Source: Ignatzschineria ureiclastica (GTDB lineage: Bacteria; Pseudomonadota; Gammaproteobacteria; Cardiobacteriales; Wohlfahrtiimonadaceae). From it: a stretch of DNA of 64,000 nucleotides. Every line of letters begins with the position of its first letter. Position 1 is the first letter of the stretch. Where the stretch lies: contig NZ_QEWQ01000001.1 of assembly GCF_003121845.1 (NCBI RefSeq), forward strand, positions 62,001-126,000. The letters run 5' to 3'. A program made the position numbers and the translations under genes. Below the pieces are notes generated by a model. That model ran no database searches. It saw nothing but the letters and a program-made list of their open reading frames with translations, and was not told the DNA's origin. This document shows positions 52,990 to 62,960 of the stretch, piece after piece.

Positions 52990-53883
52990 ATGACATCCCA
53001 AGAACTTTCTCATAATCGTAGATCCATGGATAAAAAAGAACAAGGTCAAACACAATTTGATTTCCATGCCTTTGGATTAAAAGGAAAGGCGGTACTCTTC
53101 TGCCTTTTTTCGATTGTGCTCATGTTCTTAGACCATAGAACTGATTATCTTCGTCTTCCCAAATATTATCTAGAAGAGATCACGCACCCTCTTTCACTAA
53201 TTGCAGAGTCACCATCTAATGCATTGAATACTTTTAGTGATTGGTACACCGAGAAAGAGAAACTTTTACAACGAATCAAAACCCTAGAAGAAAAAGAGCT
53301 CTATCTTGCCTATGAAACTCAGCAGATGGCCGCACTAACTGCAGAAAATCGTCGGTTACGACTATTATTGCAATCTTCTTCTAAATTAGAACATACCACG
53401 ATCATTGCCGAACTGATTAATATTAGCTCAGACCCTTATCGTCATATCGTACTTTTGAATCAAGGGGCAAACCAAGGCGTTGAAGAGAATTTCCCTGTAC
53501 TCAATAATCTGGGAATCGTAGGTCAAACAGTGTCTGTTTCCCCCTCATCAAGTAAAGTGATTCTCCTTACTGACCCGCATCACTCTCTACCTATCGAAAT
53601 TAATCGAAATGGTATTCGGGGGATCGCCAATGGTAACGGAAAATTGAATGAGATCGAAATTACCAACATTGCCTTCGATGATGATGTAAAAGTGGGTGAT
53701 TTATTAGTAACCTCTGGGCTTGATGAACGCTTTCCGCAGGGTTATCCTGTTGCCATTGTTAAATCAATCACCCTTGATTCAAGCGGTTACTTTGCCAAAA
53801 TCATCGCAACACCGACTGCGAAATTAGATCGTATCCGCGAAGTATTAATTCTCACGAATGGGGACAATCATGATATCGATTAA
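52990..53883 (+). CDS. mreC: Rod shape-determining protein MreC
   Basis: This 297-residue bitopic protein has one helix (about 34-50, AVLFCLFSIVLMFLD), then a coiled coil (EKEKLLQRIKTLEEKELYLA...LTAENRRLRLLLQ). A periplasmic beta domain follows, with GANQGVEENFPVLNNLGIVG and GDLLVTSGLDERFPQGYPVA. It activates PBP2-RodA. The ATG at 52990 lacks a clear ribosome-binding site; an in-frame ATG at 53026 (MDKKEQ) is an alternative. It overlaps mreD. Confidence 0.94.
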   Translation: MTSQELSHNRRSMDKKEQGQTQFDFHAFGLKGKAVLFCLFSIVLMFLDHRTDYLRLPKYYLEEITHPLSLIAESPSNALNTFSDWYTEKEKLLQRIKTLEEKELYLAYETQQMAALTAENRRLRLLLQSSSKLEHTTIIAELINISSDPYRHIVLLNQGANQGVEENFPVLNNLGIVGQTVSVSPSSSKVILLTDPHHSLPIEINRNGIRGIANGNGKLNEIEITNIAFDDDVKVGDLLVTSGLDERFPQGYPVAIVKSITLDSSGYFAKIIATPTAKLDRIREVLILTNGDNHDID

Positions 53884-54361
53884 ACGTAGCCTCATTATTC
53901 TCATTACCTTTGGAATCGCAATTGTTTTAGATACCATTTCGATGCCTCCCTTTTTTGAAGCTATTCGTCCACATTGGGCAACGATGACAATGCTCTTCTG
54001 GTCGATTAAACTTCGCTATCACTTTAGTATTGGCTGGGCTTGGTTTAGCGGTCTTTTATTAGATATTTCTAAATCGTATGTATGGGGATTGCATGGTTTT
54101 ATCTTCACACTACTCTGCTATCTTATTAAACGCTACTATCCTAGAATTAGATCTCTCACATTACCTGAGCAGACGATTCTAATCCCGGTTGTTTTTATTG
54201 CTCAATCGCTTATCGCTATTTGGGTCAATGGTGTTTTAGGTAACGCGACACCTAGTTTTATTCATTGGATCATGCCCATTATCGTTTCGAGTCTTTTCTG
54301 GCCTATTCTCAATATTATTTTGAATGAAATATGTGAGATTTTTGGCATTACGGATCAATAA
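53870..54361 (+). CDS. mreD: Rod shape-determining protein MreD
   Basis: This protein of about 163 residues has roughly five helices and the pattern of MreD (RPHWATMTMLFWSIKLRYHF, WAWFSGLLLDISKSYVWGLH). It is an inner-membrane partner of MreC. I start at ATG 53870, preceded by GGGGA at the right spacing and overlapping mreC by 14 bp; an ATG four codons upstream is less likely. Confidence 0.9.
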   Translation: MISIKRSLIILITFGIAIVLDTISMPPFFEAIRPHWATMTMLFWSIKLRYHFSIGWAWFSGLLLDISKSYVWGLHGFIFTLLCYLIKRYYPRIRSLTLPEQTILIPVVFIAQSLIAIWVNGVLGNATPSFIHWIMPIIVSSLFWPILNIILNEICEIFGITDQ

Positions 54362-54368
54362 ATCTGCT

Positions 54369-56522
54369 ATGAAAAGAGATACCCCCCAAAAAAAGCACCT
54401 TAAAAAGCAGAACAACAGTAACCCGCATTTTTTAGGGCGGGCTATTATCAGTTCTTTTCTAATTTTAATAGGACTCATCTTTTTAATTGCGCGCCTATTT
54501 CATCTGCAAGTCATTGAGCATGAGCTCTATACAACCCGTTCAAATGACAATCGTATTAAACTGTTACCGCTGCCACCGACACGCGGACAGATCTTTGATC
54601 GTAATGGAAAAGTTTTAGCGACCAATGTCCCCACTTACAATCTTGAAGTCATTCGGCAGAATCTTACAGTTCCTCTAGATGAATTAGTTGAGAATGTAAA
54701 AGCACTTATTCCTTTAAGTGAGAATGAACTCAAACAGTTTGAAAAAGCACTTCGCCGAGCTAATCGTCAAGAGAGTGTAGTGCTCAAAAAAGGTCTAACC
54801 GAAGAGGAATCAGCCCTTATCGCAATCAATCTTCATAAACTCGGCGGCGTTCATTTACAAGCAGATCTTGTGCGAACCTACCCTTACAAAAACCGAGCTG
54901 TACATGCGATCGGATATGTGGGACGTGTCGATCCTCGCGATATTCGAGAAATTGAAGCGCAAGGCTTAGAGCATGAATACAATGGTATTACCCATATGGG
55001 TAAACGAGGGGCCGAAAAGAGCTTTGAGAATATTCTTCGCGGTTCAATGGGCTTTGAGACAGTTGAAGCAAGCTCATCGGGTAGAACCGTACGAAAAATC
55101 AGTGAAGTCCCCCCCGTTCCCGGCCAAAACATCTATCTTACCATTGACCTGCGATTACAGGTCATTGCCGAAGAAGTATTGGAAGATTATGATGGTGCCA
55201 TTGTTGCGATTGATCCGCAAACAGGCGATATTCTAGCCTTCGTATCTAAGCCCACTTATGATCCTAATCTCTTTGTTGATGGCATCAGTCACGATGATTT
55301 CAATGCCCTCAATACAGATCCTTCAACCCCCTTTCTTAATCGGGTCATGCAAGGACTCTATCCACCAGGCTCAGTGATCAAACCCCAAATTGGACTTGCA
55401 GGCCTCGAGAATGACTTTATCACTGACAAAACCATTATCAATTGTAAAGGTTACTTCTCTGTTCCCGGAAATAATCATAAATTCAGGGATATGGGTTATT
55501 ATGGCCCCTCTGATCTTCGCAAAGCGCTGGAACGCTCTTGTGATGTCTACTTCTATGAACTTGCCTATAATATGGGGATTAATACCCTAACCGATTTCCT
55601 TGCACCATTTGCTCTTGGAACCAAAACGAATATCGATCTTTTAGGGGAATCAAGCGGTGTTGCGCCAACCCCCGAATATAAACGCCAACGCTTTAAACAA
55701 CCTTGGTATACCGGTGATACCATTACAGCCGGAATTGGTCAAAGTTATTGGCTGACAACACCGTTACAAATTGCTCAAGCCACAACAATTGTCAGTATGC
55801 ATGGTAAAGCCTTTGAACCCCATATTTTAGGGGCAACTGCTTCACCGACAGAAACTGAGAAACACTTTATTGAACCTACACCGATTAAACCTATTGTCCT
55901 AAAAGATGATCGTTACTGGGATACGGTAATAGATGGCATGATCGCTGTTGTCCATGGTACACGAGGTACTGCACGAGCCACTAAATCCAATGATTATTTA
56001 ACTGCCGGAAAGACGGGAACAGCACAAGTTAAAACTATTGCACAAGGCGCTAAATATGATGCTAAAAATTTAGATCGCCGACACCATGATCATGCTTGGT
56101 ATGTGGCCTTTGCACCTGCCAAAGATCCTAAAATTGCAGTTGCGGTTATTGTTGAAAATGGTGGGTCAGGGTCACGTGTTGCAGCGCCGATGGCTCAGAA
56201 AGTGATGGATGCTTGGATTAAAGATTTCGATACACCTTATGCCATTGAAGTCTTAAATAAGTTTCAAGCGGAAGAAAATACTATTTTGCAAAGCAATAAT
56301 AGCGAACTCTTCTTACCTGTTTTACAATTAGAATCCACCCCTTACCAAGAGCTAGATCTCTATCATTCGCCATCAGAAACTGATCAAACACCGGAATCGG
56401 ACAAAGAAAAAAATGTTAAATCACTGATGAATATCCGCCTTGGAAAAGATGATCGTCCGAAATCCACAGAGTCAAATGGATTAATTCGGATCGAAACAGA
56501 GAGGAGAGAACATGAAATATGA
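54369..56522 (+). CDS. mrdA: Elongasome penicillin-binding protein 2
   Basis: This class B PBP of about 717 residues has a helix near 23-45 and a pedestal with PPTRGQIFDRNGKVLATNVP. Transpeptidase motifs are SVIK (Ser about 335) in GLYPPGSVIKPQ, SCD in LERSCDVYFYELA, and KTG in LTAGKTGTAQVK. It cross-links side-wall peptidoglycan with RodA. The C-terminal extension of about 80 charged residues is longer than in E. coli PBP2. I start at ATG 54369, 7 nt after the mreD stop; an ATG at 54324 would overlap mreD by 38 bp. Confidence 0.94.
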   Translation: MKRDTPQKKHLKKQNNSNPHFLGRAIISSFLILIGLIFLIARLFHLQVIEHELYTTRSNDNRIKLLPLPPTRGQIFDRNGKVLATNVPTYNLEVIRQNLTVPLDELVENVKALIPLSENELKQFEKALRRANRQESVVLKKGLTEEESALIAINLHKLGGVHLQADLVRTYPYKNRAVHAIGYVGRVDPRDIREIEAQGLEHEYNGITHMGKRGAEKSFENILRGSMGFETVEASSSGRTVRKISEVPPVPGQNIYLTIDLRLQVIAEEVLEDYDGAIVAIDPQTGDILAFVSKPTYDPNLFVDGISHDDFNALNTDPSTPFLNRVMQGLYPPGSVIKPQIGLAGLENDFITDKTIINCKGYFSVPGNNHKFRDMGYYGPSDLRKALERSCDVYFYELAYNMGINTLTDFLAPFALGTKTNIDLLGESSGVAPTPEYKRQRFKQPWYTGDTITAGIGQSYWLTTPLQIAQATTIVSMHGKAFEPHILGATASPTETEKHFIEPTPIKPIVLKDDRYWDTVIDGMIAVVHGTRGTARATKSNDYLTAGKTGTAQVKTIAQGAKYDAKNLDRRHHDHAWYVAFAPAKDPKIAVAVIVENGGSGSRVAAPMAQKVMDAWIKDFDTPYAIEVLNKFQAEENTILQSNNSELFLPVLQLESTPYQELDLYHSPSETDQTPESDKEKNVKSLMNIRLGKDDRPKSTESNGLIRIETERREHEI

Positions 56523-57648
56523 AGAGTTGTATCATACCGAAGAGGTGAAGCCAAAAGGGCTGCTCACTTTCTTCCACCTTGATACAGTTTTAACCTTCCT
56601 GATCTCGATGCTGACACTTTTTAGCATTCTTGTGCTCTATAGTGCCTCTAATCATAATATGGCTTATGTGACTTCACAGGCATTGAAGATCGGGGGCGGT
56701 TTTGTGCTGATGATTATCATCGCTTTTATTCCGCCGGCTCGAATTAAACAACTCACACCGCTTTTCTATATCTTTGCACTACTCTTACTAACTGCCGTTA
56801 TTTTTATCGGTGTAGAAGCCAATGGTGCGCATCGTTGGATTGACCTTAAAGTCATTCGATTTCAACCCTCAGAAATCGCTAAATTAGCTGTTCCGATGAT
56901 GGTTGCTTACTATCTTCATAAAACGAATTTACCCCCTAAGCTTATCAATATTGTAGGCTCCCTAATTCTGATCGGTATTCCATTTGCACTGATCTTTATG
57001 CAACCGGACTTAGGAACCGCGCTCATTATTCTCTTCTCAGGATTAGCAGCACTCTTTCTCGCCGGTATTCAATGGCGCTATATCTTTATTGCGACTGTAT
57101 CTGTGGCTATTGCTATTCCTTCGATGTGGTTTTTTGGTATGAAAGAGTACCAAAAAGATCGAGTCATTACCTTTTTAAACCCCGAAAGCGACCCGCTTGG
57201 TAAAGGCTATCAGATTATTCAATCTAAAATTGCGATCGGTTCTGGCGGAATATATGGTAAAGGCTGGCAAAATAGTACGCAGGTTTCTCTACAATTTCTC
57301 CCCGAGGCGACGACAGACTTTATTTATGCCATCATAGGGGAAGAGTTTGGTTTAATCGGTACTTCATTTCTAATTATTGTCTATCTCCTGATTATCTGGC
57401 GAGGACTCTATATTGCGCTTCATGCCCGAGATAGTTATTTTCAATTAGTCGGCGGCGCTATCTGTCTAGTATTCTTCTTCTATGTCTTTGTTAATACAGG
57501 GATGGTGAGTGGCATTTTACCCGTTGTCGGTGTACCCTTACCTTTTGTCAGTTATGGGGGTACCGCAATCATGACACTCTTTGTTTCATTTGGTATCTTA
57601 ATGAACATCTATTCTCACCCGGCTTCAATTACGAAAAGGATTCAATGA
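56512..57648 (+). CDS. rodA: Peptidoglycan glycosyltransferase RodA
   Basis: This 378-residue SEDS protein has about ten helices. NGAHRWIDLKVIRFQPSEIA, FMQPDLGTALIILFSG, FLPEATTDFIYAIIGEEFG and VGVPLPFVSYGGTA are the conserved motifs. It polymerises glycan strands with PBP2. GGAG lies about 6 nt before the ATG, which overlaps the mrdA end by 11 bp. Confidence 0.96.
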   Translation: MKYEELYHTEEVKPKGLLTFFHLDTVLTFLISMLTLFSILVLYSASNHNMAYVTSQALKIGGGFVLMIIIAFIPPARIKQLTPLFYIFALLLLTAVIFIGVEANGAHRWIDLKVIRFQPSEIAKLAVPMMVAYYLHKTNLPPKLINIVGSLILIGIPFALIFMQPDLGTALIILFSGLAALFLAGIQWRYIFIATVSVAIAIPSMWFFGMKEYQKDRVITFLNPESDPLGKGYQIIQSKIAIGSGGIYGKGWQNSTQVSLQFLPEATTDFIYAIIGEEFGLIGTSFLIIVYLLIIWRGLYIALHARDSYFQLVGGAICLVFFFYVFVNTGMVSGILPVVGVPLPFVSYGGTAIMTLFVSFGILMNIYSHPASITKRIQ

Positions 57649-58742
57649 TGAGATTATCACTATTAACGTTCACCTTAGTCAGCGCACTCTCTCTTACCGC
57701 TTGTGCAAGTGATTCAAAAGGGAATTTGACACAATCGAATAAGAGTAACAATGCTTATACGCCCGTAACGCAACCTGCACCGCCGAAAAGTTTAGAGAGT
57801 TACCCTGAAACGAATTTAGCTGCACGGGCTGATGTTAAAGCATTTATTGCGAAAACAAGCCGGGAAAATAATCTGGATGCAAAATGGATGACGGATATTC
57901 TCAACCATACAACACTACAGCCTAAAATTGTAGAAGCGATGAATCGCCCTGCAGAAGGTGTCATGAATTGGGGTCGTTATCGTCCGATCTTTATGACCGA
58001 AAAACGTATTAATGATGGTATTAAATTCTATAATCAGTATGAAGATGCCTTTGCTCGAGCAGAAGCGGTGTACGGCGTTGATCGTTTTGTCATTGCGGCA
58101 ATTATTGGCGTTGAAACAGGTTATGGTCAAAATAAAGGCTCTTGGAAAGTCGTCGATGCACTCTCGACACTTGCCTTTGATTATCCGCGCCGAGCCGATT
58201 ATTTCTCTAAAGAATTAGCCAACTTCTTTAATATTCTTGCAGAAAATGGGGGCGATCCTATGAGCTATAAAGGCTCATATGCCGGCGCTATGGGTTACCC
58301 ACAATTTATGCCTTCAAGCTATCTTGCTTATGCTGTCGATTTTGATGGCGATGGTCATCGGGATCTTTGGAATAATCCAGTGGATGCCATTGGTTCAGTT
58401 GGCAATTACCTCATGAAAAGTGGTTGGGTAAGAGGTGGCAAGATCGCTGAGCAAGTTTCAGTCAGCCCAACTAACAGCGCTTATCAAGCACTTAAACAGA
58501 CAGGTCGCTTAACACCGCCGAAAGAGACGGTAGCACAGCTCAAACAAGCAGGTGTCATCACCAATGCAGATCCTTCGGCAAAAGTGACCCTTTTTGAATT
58601 TGAAGTCACGAGCAATCCAAAGGTAGATGAATGGTGGTTAGGCTATCAGAACTTCTATGCAATCACGCGCTATAATCATTCAAAACTCTATGCTTTAGCC
58701 GTTTATCAAGTCTCTGAGGCGATTAAACGAGGAGTCCGCTAA
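57645..58742 (+). CDS. mltB: Lytic murein transglycosylase B
   Basis: This 365-residue lipoprotein (lipobox LTAC, Cys about 19) has the MltB fold: catalytic Glu in IIGVETGYGQNKGSWKVVDA, LSTLAFDYPRRADYF, SYAGAMGYPQFMPSSY and DFDGDGHRDLWNNPVDAIGS. Its ATG overlaps the rodA stop (ATGA). Placement in the elongation operon suggests glycan remodelling during side-wall growth. Confidence 0.95.
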   Translation: MMRLSLLTFTLVSALSLTACASDSKGNLTQSNKSNNAYTPVTQPAPPKSLESYPETNLAARADVKAFIAKTSRENNLDAKWMTDILNHTTLQPKIVEAMNRPAEGVMNWGRYRPIFMTEKRINDGIKFYNQYEDAFARAEAVYGVDRFVIAAIIGVETGYGQNKGSWKVVDALSTLAFDYPRRADYFSKELANFFNILAENGGDPMSYKGSYAGAMGYPQFMPSSYLAYAVDFDGDGHRDLWNNPVDAIGSVGNYLMKSGWVRGGKIAEQVSVSPTNSAYQALKQTGRLTPPKETVAQLKQAGVITNADPSAKVTLFEFEVTSNPKVDEWWLGYQNFYAITRYNHSKLYALAVYQVSEAIKRGVR

Positions 58743-58744
58743 CA

Positions 58745-59893
58745 ATGTTAGAGCTCAAAAACCATTTGAAAGGATATAAAGGGTTACTACTGATCGCTCT
58801 CTCTTGCTTCATTATTGCAAGTTGTGCCTCAAAAAACGCCTCTGAAGCCAAGCATAGTGGCGTCGGTGCAACTCCGAAAGCATTACCACTGAGTAAAAGC
58901 GGTAACCCTGCGAGCTATGTTGTCTTTGGTAAGACTTATCATCTATTACCCACCACCAAAGGCTATAAAGAGAAAGGCATTGCCTCTTGGTATGGTGATA
59001 AGTTTCATGGAAAACGGACTTCTAGTGGCGATACCTATGATATGCATGCCTATACAGCAGCCCATAAGACGCTCCCTATCCCAAGTTTTGTGACGGTCAA
59101 AAACCTAGAAAATAACAAAAGTATCACGGTCATGGTCAATGATCGTGGGCCTTTTGTGAAGGGACGGATTATCGATCTCTCTTATGCGGCGGCAAAAGTA
59201 TTAGGCGTTGATCAAAAAGGAACCGCGCCGGTAATTGTTGAAGCACTTTCACCACACCAATATTTAGATCCAAGTAAGAAACCTGCTGCTGATAAGAAAG
59301 ATCCTCCGGCAAAGCGTGCGCAATCAGGAAACACTACGAATACTGCCAATAAAGATGCTGTCAATAAAGTGGTTGTCGTCTCTACGCCTGAAGCGCAAAA
59401 TGATAAAGCGATTGAAGCCTCGCTCAAAGAACCATTCTCAGATCTTGAAACGTGGGCTGATCTTGCACAAAATCAATCGCCTACTCCCACGAATACCACT
59501 ACTTATGGCAATACCACTTATGGGAATAACAGCCCTGTCTCATTCCCTGCGCCATCAAACAGCGCATCAAGTTCCACATTAAATCAACCTAATAATGTTG
59601 TAGTAATCGAGCAACAATTCTTTGACTCGCCACCTACGAGCGAAAATACCGCAATTGATCGGGTATTGCCAAGTAGTTCACTGCCACAATATCATATTCA
59701 ATTAGGTTCATTTAGTAGCGAAAGCAATGCGCGCAACTTTCAACAGAACATGACAAATCAACTGCCATATCCTGTGAAATTGCAGTATCATGGTGGACTT
59801 TATAAGGTCTATGTCGGTCAATATAGCCATGCAAGCGAAGCGGAAAATATCGCTGCAACTTTACCTGTTAAATCAACTATTAGCTATTTTTAG
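58745..59893 (+). CDS. rlpA: Septal/peptidoglycan lipoprotein RlpA
   Basis: This 382-residue lipoprotein (IIASC, Cys about 27) has a double-psi beta-barrel domain (GIASWYGDKFHGKRTSSGDT through VMVNDRGPFVKGRIIDLSYA). A long Asn/Thr/Pro/Ser-rich linker and a C-terminal SPOR domain (about 312-380, YHIQLGSFSSESNARNFQQN) follow. In Pseudomonas RlpA is a transglycosylase acting on stem-less glycan, and SPOR targets it to denuded glycan at the septum. It lies 2 nt after mltB and 2 nt before dacA. Confidence 0.94.
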   Translation: MLELKNHLKGYKGLLLIALSCFIIASCASKNASEAKHSGVGATPKALPLSKSGNPASYVVFGKTYHLLPTTKGYKEKGIASWYGDKFHGKRTSSGDTYDMHAYTAAHKTLPIPSFVTVKNLENNKSITVMVNDRGPFVKGRIIDLSYAAAKVLGVDQKGTAPVIVEALSPHQYLDPSKKPAADKKDPPAKRAQSGNTTNTANKDAVNKVVVVSTPEAQNDKAIEASLKEPFSDLETWADLAQNQSPTPTNTTTYGNTTYGNNSPVSFPAPSNSASSSTLNQPNNVVVIEQQFFDSPPTSENTAIDRVLPSSSLPQYHIQLGSFSSESNARNFQQNMTNQLPYPVKLQYHGGLYKVYVGQYSHASEAENIAATLPVKSTISYF

Positions 59894-59895
59894 AG

Positions 59896-61080
59896 ATGAA
59901 AAGAAATATGTTTAAAAAAATTCTGACATTTTGCGCTATCGCCGTATCGTCAATGACGATCAGCATGGCACAATCTCCTAGTAATACATTACAGTTACCG
60001 CAATATGCGGTGAAATCCTGGGTTATTATGGATTACGATACAGGAGCAATCCTGGCGGAAGCCAATAGCCAGACACAATTTGAACCTGCCAGTATTACTA
60101 AAGTGATGACAGATTATGTTGTCGCCGATGCGATTAAAAAAGGCAAAATCCACAAAACAGACAATGTCTTAATCTCTCCAAAATCTCGTCGTATGCCGGG
60201 TTCGAGAATGTTTGTTGAAGAGGGGTCATTAGTATCGGTTGAGAACTTACTCCAAGGTCTAATCGTACAATCAGGTAACGATGCTGCGGTCGCGCTTGCA
60301 GAGCATACCTATATGACAGAAGAGGCTTTTGCCGAAGTCATGAATGAGAAAGCCGCCGAAATTGGTATGAAAAATAGCCACTTTAAAAATGCCAGTGGTT
60401 TACCTGATCCTGAGCACTTAACGACAGCATACGACCTTGCTCTACTTTCTCGTGCACTCATTAAAAACTTCCCGGATCATTACAAATATTATTCTCAAAA
60501 GAGTTTTACTTGGAACAATATTTCTCAGAAAAACCGCAATACATTACTCTACGAAGATCCAACCGTCGATGGCATCAAAACGGGTCATACTGAGAGCGCG
60601 GGCTATGGGTTAGCTTCGAGCGCTGAACGTAATGGATTTCGGATTATTGTTGTTGTAATGGGGGCAGATAGCGAAGCTTATCGTCAACGTGTTTCTCGGG
60701 AACTGATCAACTTTGCATTCCAAAATTTTGATCGGAAGAAAATCTATGATGCCGGCCAAATTATTGCACGTGCCAATGTGCTTCACGGTATTGATAAAAC
60801 TGTACCCGTTGGCGTTGCAGATAGTATTACTGCGACTCTCCCTAAAATCCAATACAATAATCTGAAAGCGCAAATCCAAGTAAATCCGGGCCTTGAAGCA
60901 CCTATTTCACAGGGTGAACAAGTAGGAAATCTTGAGTTTTATATCGATAATCACATGCTCTATAGCTTTCCGGTAGTAGCCCTTGAAAATGTAGAAAAGG
61001 TGGGGATTTTTCATCGTTTATGGTCGAGTTTTTTAATGAAACTTAATAATAGAATCAATAACTTCAAAGAAGCGCTCTAA
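59896..61080 (+). CDS. dacA: D-alanyl-D-alanine carboxypeptidase (PBP5/6 type)
   Basis: This 394-residue protein has a signal peptide (ending SMA about residue 25) and the low-molecular-weight PBP motifs S66-I-T-K69, S126-G-N128 and K227-T-G229. A C-terminal beta domain and an amphipathic membrane anchor (LWSSFLMKLNNRINNF) follow. It trims the terminal D-Ala of pentapeptides. It is the last gene of the mreC-dacA run. Confidence 0.95.
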   Translation: MKRNMFKKILTFCAIAVSSMTISMAQSPSNTLQLPQYAVKSWVIMDYDTGAILAEANSQTQFEPASITKVMTDYVVADAIKKGKIHKTDNVLISPKSRRMPGSRMFVEEGSLVSVENLLQGLIVQSGNDAAVALAEHTYMTEEAFAEVMNEKAAEIGMKNSHFKNASGLPDPEHLTTAYDLALLSRALIKNFPDHYKYYSQKSFTWNNISQKNRNTLLYEDPTVDGIKTGHTESAGYGLASSAERNGFRIIVVVMGADSEAYRQRVSRELINFAFQNFDRKKIYDAGQIIARANVLHGIDKTVPVGVADSITATLPKIQYNNLKAQIQVNPGLEAPISQGEQVGNLEFYIDNHMLYSFPVVALENVEKVGIFHRLWSSFLMKLNNRINNFKEAL

Positions 61081-61184
61081 ATTTAGACAATTTTTTGTAG
61101 TAATTTTGTAGTTTATTAGATATGATACTTCTCACGCCAATGATGCGCGTTTATTTTTTGACTTAAATTTTTAGGAAACGAGAC

Positions 61185-62795
61185 ATGTCACAACAGATTA
61201 TTGACGATCTAAAAGCTCAAGGTATTACCGCAACTGAAGTATTATATAACCCAAGTTATGAAGTACTCTTTCAAGAAGAGACTGATCCAAGCCTCACAGG
61301 CTACGATAAAGGTACTGTCACTAATCTTGGCGCTGTAGGAGTAGATACAGGTATCTATACAGGCCGTTCTCCTAAAGATAAATATATTGTTCGCGATGCC
61401 ACTACAGAAAATACTGTATGGTGGGCGGATTCAGGGAAAGGTAAAAATGATAATAAGCCCATTACTCAAGAGATTTGGAATGAGCTTAAATCACTCGTAC
61501 TCGAAGAGTTAGATGGCAAACGTCTTTTTGTTGTAGATGGTTTCTGTGGTGCAAATGCTGAAACACGTTTAAGTGTTCGCTTCGTAACAGAAGTAGCATG
61601 GCAAGCACACTTTGTGAAAAACATGTTTATTCGCCCAACAGAAGAAGAACTCAAAAACTTTAAACCTGATTTCACCGTATTAAATGGCGCAAAAACATCC
61701 AATAAAAACTACAAAGAGATGGGTTTAAACTCAGAGACTTTTGTGGCCTTTAACCTAACCGAAAATATGCAATTAATTGGTGGTACTTGGTACGGCGGCG
61801 AGATGAAAAAAGGTCTCTTCTCTGTGATGAATTACCTCTTACCATTGAAAGGCATTGCTTCAATGCACTGCTCTGCAAACGTCGGTAAAGATGGTGAAAC
61901 GGCTATCTTCTTTGGCCTTTCAGGTACAGGTAAAACAACGCTTTCAACTGACCCAAATCGTCAATTAATTGGGGATGATGAACATGGTTGGGATGATGAT
62001 GGTGTATTTAACTTTGAAGGCGGTTGCTATGCCAAAACAATCAACCTTTCACAAGAACATGAGCCAGAGATCTATGGTGCTATCCGCCGTGATGCGCTTC
62101 TTGAAAATGTCGTGATTAAAGAAGATGGTTCTGTAGACTTCGCAGATGGATCAAAAACTGAGAATACTCGTGTCTCTTACCCAATTTACCATATCGATAA
62201 CATCGTAGAACCTATCTCTAAAGCGGGTCCTGCGAAGAAAGTAATCTTCTTAACTGCAGATGCATTCGGTGTGATTCCACCTGTATCTAAATTAACGCCT
62301 GAGCAGATGCAATACTACTTCCTTTCAGGCTTTACCTCTAAATTAGCAGGTACTGAACGTGGTATTACTGAGCCAACGCCAACATTCTCAGCTTGTTTTG
62401 GTGCAGCATTTCTTCTACTTCACCCAACAAAATATGCTGAAGTATTAGTCAAACGTATGGAAGAATCTGGCGCGACAGCTTACCTCGTCAATACTGGTTG
62501 GAATGGTACTGGTAAACGTATCTCTTTGAAAGATACACGTAATATCATCAACGCAATTTTGAGCGGCGAGATCGATCAAGCTGAAACAGAAACAATCCCT
62601 GTTTTCAATCTTGATGTGCCTAAAGCAGTAACTGGCGTTGATAGCACATTATTAGATCCTCGCAATACTTATGCTGATAAAGCACAATGGCAGGCTAAAG
62701 CAGAAAACCTTGCTGGTCTCTTTGAGAAAAACTTTGACCAATACACAGATACCGAACTCGGTGCTGAATTAGCAAAAGTTGGCCCTAAAAAATAG
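61185..62795 (+). CDS. pckA: Phosphoenolpyruvate carboxykinase (ATP)
   Basis: This 536-residue gluconeogenic enzyme makes PEP from oxaloacetate. [34 protein letters not shown]-loop [37 protein letters not shown] and [17 protein letters not shown] are all intact. AGGA lies 12 nt before the ATG. It has its own terminator and is likely transcribed alone from the 104-bp spacer after dacA. Confidence 0.97.
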   Translation: MSQQIIDDLKAQGITATEVLYNPSYEVLFQEETDPSLTGYDKGTVTNLGAVGVDTGIYTGRSPKDKYIVRDATTENTVWWADSGKGKNDNKPITQEIWNELKSLVLEELDGKRLFVVDGFCGANAETRLSVRFVTEVAWQAHFVKNMFIRPTEEELKNFKPDFTVLNGAKTSNKNYKEMGLNSETFVAFNLTENMQLIGGTWYGGEMKKGLFSVMNYLLPLKGIASMHCSANVGKDGETAIFFGLSGTGKTTLSTDPNRQLIGDDEHGWDDDGVFNFEGGCYAKTINLSQEHEPEIYGAIRRDALLENVVIKEDGSVDFADGSKTENTRVSYPIYHIDNIVEPISKAGPAKKVIFLTADAFGVIPPVSKLTPEQMQYYFLSGFTSKLAGTERGITEPTPTFSACFGAAFLLLHPTKYAEVLVKRMEESGATAYLVNTGWNGTGKRISLKDTRNIINAILSGEIDQAETETIPVFNLDVPKAVTGVDSTLLDPRNTYADKAQWQAKAENLAGLFEKNFDQYTDTELGAELAKVGPKK

Positions 62796-62880
62796 GCACT
62801 CAAGACCAAGAGGAAATCGAATCCATCAAACCTAAGTGATGATTTTAGTGATTAAACTGAAATCATTAGATGGAAATAGA

Positions 62881-62910
62881 AAATCCCAACAAACATTGTT
62901 GGGATTTTTT
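62881..62910. terminator. Terminator between pckA and rsmC
   Basis: AAATCCCAAC, loop AAACATT, GTTGGGATTTTTT is a perfect 10-bp stem plus T-run for pckA. The A-run on the other side lets it also serve the convergent rsmC. Confidence 0.88.
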
Positions 62911-62960
62911 ATATTCTTTATTTCCTGCGGTGCGATCTGCAATAGATCAATAAACACTGA

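Noticed and set aside
61081-61184. Promoter or riboswitch in the pckA leader
   Set aside because: A TATGAT is present but without a supported -35, and the 104-bp spacer shows no recognisable riboswitch fold.
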